Source: Bacteroidales bacterium UBA714 | Lineage (GTDB): Bacteria > Bacteroidota > Bacteroidia > Bacteroidales > UBA932 | Length of the DNA: 5,882 nt | NCBI GenBank assembly: GCA_002298075.1 | Contig: DBLW01000027.1 | Span: 1 to 5,882, forward strand | Direction of reading: 5' to 3' | The notes under the pieces: model-generated | What the model was told of the DNA's origin: nothing | Database searches by the model: none | Seen by the model: the letters and a program-made list of their open reading frames with translations, nothing else | Shown: in pieces, positions 1-3,796 of the stretch | How the letters are laid out: each line of letters starts with the position of its first letter | How positions within the stretch are numbered: the stretch's first letter is position 1 | Made by a program: the position numbers and the translations under genes

Positions 1-1323
1 TCTTCATTCAAGAACAAGGGCGTCCAGTTCCTTCTTGACGCTGTGATGCGTTATCTTCCTTCACCTCTTGACATTCCTGCCACAAAGGGAACAGATCCGA
101 GAAGCGGAGAGGAAGTCGAGCGTAAACCTGATGCCAAAGAGCCTTTCTGCGCCCTCGTGTTCAAGATTGCGACAGACCCGTTCGTGGGACGTCTCGCATT
201 CCTCAGGGCATATTCAGGACGCCTTGATGCAGGTTCATATGTACTCAATACACGTTCAGACAAGAAAGAGCGCGTGGCGAGACTTTATCAGATGCACTCG
301 AACAAGCAGAATCCTATCGAGTTCGTAGAGGCCGGAGACATCTGTGCCGCTGTCGGATTCAAGGATCTCCGCACCGGAGACACAATCTGCGTCGAGTCTG
401 CGCCTATCACTCTGGAGTCTATGGAGTTCCCTGATCCGGTAATCGGACTTGCAGTGGAGCCTAAGACACAGAAAGACCTTGACAAACTCGGTATCGCACT
501 TGCGAAACTTGCAGAGGAGGACCCTACATTCACTGTCAAGACTGACCATGAGACCGGACAGACTGTCATCAGCGGTATGGGTGAGCTTCACCTCGACATT
601 ATCGTTGACCGTCTCCGCCGTGAGTTCAATGTTGACATCAACCAGGGTGCACCTCAGGTGAACTACAAAGAGGCAATCACTCAGCCTGTTCAGCATCGTG
701 AGGTGTTCAAGAAGCAGACAGGTGGCCGCGGTAAGTTCGCTGACATCATCGTTGAGATCGGACCTGCTGACGAGGGAGTCGTTGGACTTCAGTTCGTTGA
801 CGAGGTCAAGGGAGGTAACATTCCTAAGGAGTTCATCCCGTCTGTGGAGAAAGGATTCAAATCCGCCATGGCAAATGGTGTTCTCGCAGGATATGAGGTT
901 CCTTCATTGAAGGTTGTCCTCAAGGACGGTTCGTTCCACCCTGTCGATTCAGACCAGCTCTCATTCGAGATTTGTGCCCGTCAGGCTTTCCGTCATGCAT
1001 GCCCTAAGGCAAGACCGGTTCTTCTTGAGCCTATCATGAGCCTTGAGGTTGTGACTCCGGAGGACTACATGGGAGATATCGTAGGTGACCTCAACCGTCG
1101 CCGCGGACAGATCAACGCAATGGACTCGACTGTCGGTGCGCGTATCGTGAAAGCGTACGTTCCGCTTGCAGAGCAGTTCGGTTACGTGACAATCCTCCGT
1201 ACGATATCATCAGGCCGTGCAACCAGCACGATGACTTTCGACCACTATGCTGAGGTTCCTGCTAACCTCGCTAAGGAAGTTATCGAGAAGAGCGGTTACA
1301 AGAGCGCTGACGATGACGAATAA
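1..1323 (+). CDS. fusA: Elongation factor G, C-terminal part (5' end outside window)
   Basis: This is the translational GTPase that drives ribosomal translocation in the cytoplasm. The frame is open from base 1 (first residues SSFKNKGVQFLLDAV) and ends at TAA 1321-1323. It gives 440 residues, against about 700 in full EF-G, so the G domain lies upstream of the window. Domain II is visible near the start (FCALVFKIATDPFVGRLAFL). Domain III carries GMGELHLDIIVDRLRREF. Domain IV carries GGRGKFADIIVEIGP and the tip-loop segment GSFHPVDSDQ, whose conserved histidine is at 937-939. Domain V carries LEPIMSLEVVTPEDYMGD. The acidic tail SADDDE is ordinary. It sits 29 bp upstream of rpsJ, the str-cluster position of canonical fusA rather than of the second EF-G copy some Bacteroidales carry. 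No frameshift is seen. The ATG at 43 is internal, not the real start. Confidence 0.97.
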   Translation, partial: SSFKNKGVQFLLDAVMRYLPSPLDIPATKGTDPRSGEEVERKPDAKEPFCALVFKIATDPFVGRLAFLRAYSGRLDAGSYVLNTRSDKKERVARLYQMHSNKQNPIEFVEAGDICAAVGFKDLRTGDTICVESAPITLESMEFPDPVIGLAVEPKTQKDLDKLGIALAKLAEEDPTFTVKTDHETGQTVISGMGELHLDIIVDRLRREFNVDINQGAPQVNYKEAITQPVQHREVFKKQTGGRGKFADIIVEIGPADEGVVGLQFVDEVKGGNIPKEFIPSVEKGFKSAMANGVLAGYEVPSLKVVLKDGSFHPVDSDQLSFEICARQAFRHACPKARPVLLEPIMSLEVVTPEDYMGDIVGDLNRRRGQINAMDSTVGARIVKAYVPLAEQFGYVTILRTISSGRATSTMTFDHYAEVPANLAKEVIEKSGYKSADDDE

Positions 1324-1352
1324 TTGTTTAACAGAATCCAACGAAATCTGAT

Positions 1353-1661
1353 ATGAGCCAAATAATTAGAATCAAACTCAAATCATTCGATCACATGCTG
1401 GTTGACAAGTCAGCAAAGAAGATCGTTGAGACAGTGTCTGCTACAGGTGCGCGCGTGAACGGACCTATTCCGCTTCCGACGAACAAGAAGATTTTCACTG
1501 TCAACCGCTCGACTTTCGTGAACAAGAAGTCTCGTGAGCAGTTTGAACTCAGTTCATTCCGCCGTCTTCTTGACATTTACGATGCTACTCCAAAAACAGT
1601 TGATGCTCTCATGAAGCTTGAACTGTCAAGTGGAGTTGAGGTTGAGATCAAACTCAGCTAA
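1353..1661 (+). CDS. rpsJ: 30S ribosomal protein S10
   Basis: S10 is a small-subunit head protein that also binds NusB in antitermination. The 102-residue product is full length for the family and collinear with it. It opens with MSQIIRIKLKSFDH, has the central TGARVNGPIPLPTNKKIFTV segment that forms the extended loop, then NKKSREQFELSSFRRLLDIY, and ends EVEIKLS. The start is the first ATG after fusA, and the 29-bp gap fits co-transcription. In many Bacteroidota rpsJ leads directly into rplC and the rest of the S10 genes. Here nothing of that cluster follows, so rpsJ appears to be the last gene of this operon. I see no convincing intrinsic terminator immediately after it: the GCATCA-TT-TGATGC stem at 1677-1690 is preceded rather than followed by a T run. 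Confidence 0.98.
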   Translation: MSQIIRIKLKSFDHMLVDKSAKKIVETVSATGARVNGPIPLPTNKKIFTVNRSTFVNKKSREQFELSSFRRLLDIYDATPKTVDALMKLELSSGVEVEIKLS

Positions 1662-1682
1662 GTTGTAAGGTTTTTTGCATCA

Positions 1683-1716
1683 TTTGATGCGGAATCAAAA
1701 ATAATTGCTATATTTG
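1683..1716 (+). promoter_or_regulatory. Candidate primary-sigma promoter for the tRNA
   Basis: TATATTTG at 1709-1716 matches the Bacteroides -7 consensus TAnnTTTG exactly. A TTTG at 1683-1686 lies 22 bp upstream, slightly longer than the usual 19-21 bp spacing to the -33 box. Transcription would start near 1720-1725, giving the tRNA a 5' leader of roughly 60 nt that includes the GC-rich hairpin at 1722-1753. Confidence 0.55.
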
Positions 1717-1721
1717 CATCC

Positions 1722-1753
1722 CCGTCCGGTTATCGGACTTGATGGCCGGACGG
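1722..1753 (+). other. GC-rich hairpin in the tRNA leader
   Basis: CCGTCCGG (1722-1729) and CCGGACGG (1746-1753) form a perfect 8-bp stem around a 16-nt loop. There is no following T tract, so this is not a canonical intrinsic terminator. It lies just after the predicted transcription start and may be part of a leader removed during tRNA maturation. It could alternatively protect the 3' end of the fusA-rpsJ mRNA. Confidence 0.5.
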
Positions 1754-1781
1754 AGGCAAATATTAAAGTTCTTTTTCAAAT

Positions 1782-1856
1782 GGTCCCTTAGCTCAGTTGG
1801 TTAGTAGCACCTGACTCATAATCAGGGGGTCGCAGGATCATGCCCTGCAGGGACCA
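1782..1856 (+). tRNA. tRNA with CAT anticodon (Ile2-like, or elongator Met), with atypical D and T arms
   Basis: The acceptor stem GGTCCCT (1782-1788) pairs perfectly with AGGGACC (1849-1855), with discriminator A at 1856. The anticodon stem CCTGA/TCAGG (1810-1814, 1822-1826) encloses CTCATAA, so the anticodon is CAT at 1817-1819. The T stem GCAGG/CCTGC is perfect. C-G pairs at acceptor positions 4 and 5 resemble the lysidine-modified E. coli tRNA-Ile2 rather than elongator Met, which favours reading AUA codons. Two features are odd. The D arm reads TTAGTAGCA, one base longer than the usual TTAGAGCA. The T loop is ATCATGC, lacking the conserved T54 and A58. CCA is not encoded (ACCGG follows). 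It is either a functional divergent tRNA or a decaying copy. Confidence 0.85.
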
Positions 1857-1859
1857 CCG

Positions 1860-1890
1860 GCCGCCCGTCCAAATCGGATGGGCGGCTTTC
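1860..1890 (+). terminator. Intrinsic terminator after the tRNA
   Basis: GCCGCCCGTCC (1860-1870) pairs with GGATGGGCGGC (1876-1886) across an AAATC loop. This is an 11-bp stem with one G-T wobble, followed by TTTCTGTT. It begins four bases after the tRNA discriminator base, so it ends the tRNA transcript. Confidence 0.85.
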
Positions 1891-1924
1891 TGTTATCCTT
1901 ATCCCATCAAGAATTTTCCTTTTA

Positions 1925-2080
1925 CTGGTTCAAGGCGTGCAGGCCCTGTTCAAGGCAACGTCTCTCACTCCGCTGCTGTGGATACAGGTTGCCGGACTCT
2001 CCGCCTCCGCTATGTTCATAAACGAAATCATGAAGCTGTTTGCCGACATGTTCAATCGCCTCCGCAGCTGCAACTTATGA
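1925..2080 (+). pseudogene. Coding-like fragment, possible 3' remnant of a lost gene
   Basis: This frame reads LVQGVQALFKATSLTPLLW..., continues FINEIMKLFADMFNRL and ends at TGA 2078-2080. Codon use is like the flanking genes, with many third-position C and G (gtg cag gcc ctg ttc aag). The peptide is amphipathic, with a hydrophobic middle. There is no ATG near its beginning: the frame simply runs in from the terminator, and the first ATG (2011) would leave only about 22 residues. I do not recognise the family. The alternating hydrophobic pattern loosely recalls membrane or tape-measure-like helices, but that is a guess. It may also be chance. Confidence 0.25.
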
Positions 2081-2180
2081 TTTTAATATTTCCAGTGTCT
2101 TGTATCACTACTACCGACGTAATGAACTCTATCTGACATTTGTTTCAGGCATCTTGCTGTCGTTTTTGAACTTGCAACGG

Positions 2181-2210
2181 CTTGTTCTCACTCTCACCTT
2201 GTTCTCACTC
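2181..2210. repeat. 13-bp direct repeat pair
   Basis: CTTGTTCTCACTC occurs at 2181-2193 and again, identically, at 2198-2210, a 17-bp period. A shorter TTGTTCTC follows at 2251-2258. The function is unknown. Confidence 0.7.
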
Positions 2211-2215
2211 AGTGG

Positions 2216-2245
2216 TATCCGCCCAAAATGGCATTTTGGTGGATA
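2216..2245. repeat. Imperfect 30-bp palindrome
   Basis: CCAAAATG (2223-2230) and CATTTTGG (2232-2239) are perfect inverted arms around a single G. Outside them TATCC (2216-2220) mirrors GGATA (2241-2245), with a small unpaired bulge between. It could form a hairpin in RNA or a cruciform, or mark the edge of a lost element. There is no T tract and no adjacent gene it obviously serves. Confidence 0.65.
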
Positions 2246-2420
2246 GAACATTGTTCTCTGCTTTCCTATCCATCCCTATTCGGAATTTCATGGATACGGC
2301 CACGTGGTTTCTATACTTGTTCCGGTCATAATATGACACAAATGCTCAACTTGCTGCTTATGTAAAGGGTGCGGAATCGAGCATCAGCCTTTGAGTAATG
2401 CACTGCTAATAAACAGCTTA

Positions 2421-2428
2421 TACTTTTG
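2421..2428 (+). promoter_or_regulatory. Isolated TAnnTTTG box
   Basis: TACTTTTG matches the Bacteroides -7 consensus, but the nearest upstream TTTG (2390-2393) is 27 bp away, too far for a normal -33 box. It lies 25 bp upstream of a tiny open frame at 2454. It may be a weak or chance promoter in AT-rich DNA. Confidence 0.25.
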
Positions 2429-2453
2429 CATGGGCATTATTGTGGAATTGTCT

Positions 2454-2519
2454 CATGTCCCAACGGCTGGCAAACTGCAATGAAAAATTGGAAAAGCAGG
2501 CTGCCAGGGAAGAACGGTA
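2454..2519 (+). CDS. Possible 21-residue open frame, unrecognised
   Basis: ATG 2454 to TAA 2517-2519 encodes a highly charged peptide: MSQRLANCNE, then KLEKQAAREER. The charged helical pattern looks more protein-like than random AT-rich sequence. The frame follows a TAnnTTTG box and overlaps the start of the first of the twin 30-nt hairpin units. It could be a microprotein, the trace of a larger coiled-coil gene, or chance. I recognise no family. Confidence 0.15.
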
Positions 2520-2594
2520 AAAATATCCTGCGATTTTTTAACCGAATTTCATTTTGGGAGCATTCGGTAAAAAATATGACGTTTTCTTAAACCG
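2515..2594. repeat. Twin 30-nt inverted-repeat units, 50 bp apart
   Basis: Two units, 2515-2544 and 2565-2594, each begin CGGTAAAAA and end with TTAACCG or TTAAACCG, so each is a dyad capable of forming an imperfect hairpin. They are exactly the same length and share the outer halves while their centres differ (TATCCTGCG against ATATGACG). They may be binding sites for a dimeric regulator, ends of a lost element, or paired hairpins in an RNA. Confidence 0.55.
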
Positions 2595-2792
2595 TTTTGT
2601 GTTTTCACAGCAACTCAGTGCAGAATTACATGTCAGGAGAAGCTGGCTTCAGCTATTTGTACATCACGCAGCACATTTTGTGGGGAACTGTCATTTTACT
2701 GATTCAGGTTGACTGCAATCGGAGCCTATCTCTGAAGAAATAGATTCTGGTTCACTCATCTTGCATGTTTGCAGGGCAGGGCGCACGCCGTG

Positions 2793-2855
2793 ATGCCGGT
2801 CTCATATACTATAATGCCGGTTTCATATGCCGGCAAGTCGTTTTCATATGCAGCA
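2793..2855. repeat. Three tandem 21-bp units
   Basis: The units at 2793-2813 and 2814-2834 share ATGCCGGT-TCATAT. The third, 2835-2855, is more diverged but keeps the frame (AAGTCGTTTTCATATGCAGCA). If read as protein on the plus strand they give MPVSYTI, MPVSYAG and KSFSYAA, but no credible gene carries them there. They sit immediately downstream of the minus-strand sigma factor gene. Either a short local duplication or a small regulatory array would explain them. Confidence 0.65.
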
Positions 2856-2867
2856 TTGCCATGCTGC
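2850..2867 (-). terminator. Hairpin just downstream of the sigma gene, possible weak terminator
   Basis: GCAGCAT (2850-2856) and ATGCTGC (2861-2867) form a perfect 7-bp stem with a 4-nt loop, two bases past the sigma factor stop codon. On the minus strand it is followed by ATATGAAAACG, not a T run, so efficient intrinsic termination is doubtful. It may instead stabilise the mRNA 3' end. Confidence 0.4.
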
Positions 2868-2869
2868 GG

Positions 2870-3445
2870 TCAGTATTGGGAAGCTGCCAGCAGAATGAGG
2901 GCGAGCGGAAGGTATTCCCCGAGGGATTGGCGCAATACTTTCATGGTTTTTTGCAGGTTTTTGTCCACTTGCTTGTATGTCAGGCCCAGTTCCTGTGCAA
3001 TCTCATTATACGTTTTGCCCTCAACCCTGCTCATGACAAATATCTGCCGTTGCGGTGCCGGCAAGTCCTGTAGGGTTTTCCGTAAAATGTCTGTTATTTC
3101 ATCCGTGAAAATCTGTGACGGGTCGCAGCTCTCGATGGCACGGCTGTAATACTCCATGACTCCGCGCTCCGTCTTAAGTATATTTTCATACACTTTCTGA
3201 TGTCTTGTGCTTGCCCTCCTGTAGTCCATGCATGCATTTCTTACCGCAATGAACATGTATGACAGGAGCTCATTTTCCCTCAACGTGTCTCTGCGCTCCC
3301 AAAGTGAGAGGAAGCATCTGCTGACAATGTCCTTGGCCTCCTCTGAGTTGCCCGTCTGAAAATAGGCCAGCCTTTCAAACTTCTTCCGGTGCTCCGAAAA
3401 AAGCTGTTTGAAAGCGTCATAGGTAATATGGGGGGGGGTATTCAT
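2870..3445 (-). CDS. ECF-family RNA polymerase sigma factor (Bacteroidota FecI/SusC-linked type)
   Basis: This is an alternative sigma factor that directs RNA polymerase to a few promoters, normally while held in check by a membrane anti-sigma. From ATG 3445 it has 191 residues, a usual size. Region 2 spans about residues 10-78 (AFKQLFSEHRKKFERLAYFQ, EEAKDIVSRCFLSLWE, then AVRNACMDYRR). Region 4 spans about 120-175 (LQDLPAPQRQIFVMSRVEGK and the helix-turn-helix TYNEIAQELGLTYKQVDKNL). The short hydrophobic tail LPLALILLAA is common in Bacteroidota members. A GTG at 3505 would add 20 residues, but they lack family likeness and overlap the promoter box, so the ATG is preferred. Codons 3-6 lie in a run of nine C. 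The gene is divergent from fecR-susC, whereas such sigma genes usually precede fecR on the same strand. Confidence 0.93.
   Translation of the reverse strand: MNTPPHITYDAFKQLFSEHRKKFERLAYFQTGNSEEAKDIVSRCFLSLWERRDTLRENELLSYMFIAVRNACMDYRRASTRHQKVYENILKTERGVMEYYSRAIESCDPSQIFTDEITDILRKTLQDLPAPQRQIFVMSRVEGKTYNEIAQELGLTYKQVDKNLQKTMKVLRQSLGEYLPLALILLAASQY
3430..3438. repeat. Nine-base G tract (C tract in the sigma gene), possible phase-variation switch
   Basis: Nine consecutive G on the plus strand are nine C on the coding strand, covering codons 3-6 of the sigma factor (ATG AAT ACC CCC CCC CAT). At nine the frame is open. One extra C gives a TGA after nine codons; one fewer gives a TGA after 54 codons. 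Homopolymers of this length at the start of a gene are classic slipped-strand mispairing sites. Whether this one varies is inference. Confidence 0.9.
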
Positions 3446-3453
3446 ATGGCTTG

Positions 3454-3461
3454 CAAAGGTA
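3454..3461 (-). promoter_or_regulatory. Promoter -7 box for the sigma gene
   Basis: Read on the minus strand, TACCTTTG matches TAnnTTTG exactly. Only eight bases separate it from ATG 3445, so the transcript would begin within a few bases of the start codon (leaderless or nearly so). No good -33 TTTG is seen 19-21 bp upstream, which would fit a need for an activator at the inverted repeat 3493-3519. Confidence 0.5.
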
Positions 3462-3492
3462 TTAAAAATTTTCTGAAGATGTCCCGTCCTAA

Positions 3493-3519
3493 AAAAGTTT
3501 ACCACAACCGTAAACTTTT
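3493..3519. promoter_or_regulatory. Perfect 10-bp inverted repeat, candidate operator
   Basis: AAAAGTTTAC (3493-3502) and GTAAACTTTT (3510-3519) are exact inverted arms with a 7-bp spacer. The centre-to-centre distance of the arms is about 17 bp. It lies roughly 45-70 bp upstream of the expected sigma-gene transcription start, an activator-like location. It could bind a dimeric regulator, unknown here. Confidence 0.6.
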
Positions 3520-3531
3520 ATGCAATCAAAA

Positions 3532-3557
3532 ATATATCGATCGATGCATCGGTATAT
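3532..3557. repeat. Inverted repeat in the sigma-fecR intergenic region
   Basis: ATATATCGAT (3532-3541) and ATCGGTATAT (3548-3557) are inverted arms with one T-G position and a 6-bp spacer, CGATGC. The core also contains the self-complementary CGATGCATCG. Immediately beyond it TGTGC-GAA-GCACA (3559-3571) is a second small hairpin. Confidence 0.5.
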
Positions 3558-3588
3558 GTGTGCGAAGCACAAAAGTCGAGAGCAGAGG

Positions 3589-3646
3589 GAAAATTTATTT
3601 TCACTATGCCGAGACCAAGCGTATATATGAACTTTAGTTCAAATAT
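3589..3646. promoter_or_regulatory. Two TT-centred dyads upstream of fecR
   Basis: GAAAAT-TT-ATTTTC (3589-3602) and TGAACT-TT-AGTTCA (3628-3641) are both perfect 6-bp dyads around TT, with centres 39 bp apart. The second extends to an 11-bp arm with one mismatch (3623-3646). They lie 150-210 bp upstream of fecR. No TAnnTTTG box is present on the plus strand between 3506 and 3796, so the fecR-susC promoter may be one used by the local ECF sigma factor. Confidence 0.4.
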
Positions 3647-3741
3647 GCGAAAAATCCGAAAGCATAAGCAAAGCTTACTTTTATTAAAAAATCCCTGTTC
3701 CAAGGGGGAGATAGTCCGGTTTGTACGTATTCATATGTAAA

Positions 3742-3780
3742 GCCTCCCGAGGCATGGGCTTAAAGGCCGGCCTGAGGCAT
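3742..3780 (+). repeat. Repeated GAGGCAT motif and hairpins in the fecR leader
   Basis: GCCTC-CC-GAGGC (3742-3753) is a perfect short palindrome. GCCTCCCGAGGCAT (3742-3755) is partly repeated as GCCTGAGGCAT (3770-3780), and GGCCGGCC (3765-3772) is self-complementary. This could fold in the 5' leader of the fecR mRNA, ending 16 bases before the start codon. Confidence 0.45.
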
Positions 3781-3796
3781 TTCAACTGAAACTGAC

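Larger units (their letters stand above)
1891..2869. other. Region of almost 1 kb with no intact gene
   Basis: I found no open frame of convincing length or family likeness on either strand. Apparent open frames at 1840-2136 and 2040-2246 start inside the tRNA or its flank, and their compositions do not look like proteins. The stretch from about 2080 on is visibly richer in A and T than its flanks. It contains the small repeats and palindromes listed separately, a coding-like fragment at 1925-2080 and a tiny open frame at 2454-2519. This pattern suits a decayed or non-coding junction between housekeeping genes and the accessory uptake locus. I recognise no RNA family in it. Confidence 0.6.

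Noticed and set aside
1677..1690. GCATCA-TT-TGATGC as a terminator for fusA-rpsJ
   Set aside because: The stem is short, its loop too tight, and the T run precedes it instead of following.
2106..2245. Decayed gene on the minus strand in this interval
   Set aside because: All three minus frames are broken by several stops, and the open stretches of about 30 codons cannot be tied to a family by eye.
1832..2800. Duplicated tRNA 3' end marking an integrated element
   Set aside because: I looked for a second copy of the T-arm and acceptor sequence downstream and found only scattered GCAGGG matches, too short to be an attachment site.
2515..2855. CRISPR array
   Set aside because: Only two or three short units with no regular spacers and no cas genes.
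2765..3149. Plus-strand open frames of 102 and 126 residues
   Set aside because: They lie antisense to the sigma factor gene over most of their length, and the proteins resemble no family. They are frame shadows.
3446..3505. Extension of the sigma factor to a GTG at 3505 (20 more residues)
   Set aside because: The extension covers the TACCTTTG promoter box and its residues do not resemble the family; 191 residues from ATG 3445 is a normal size.
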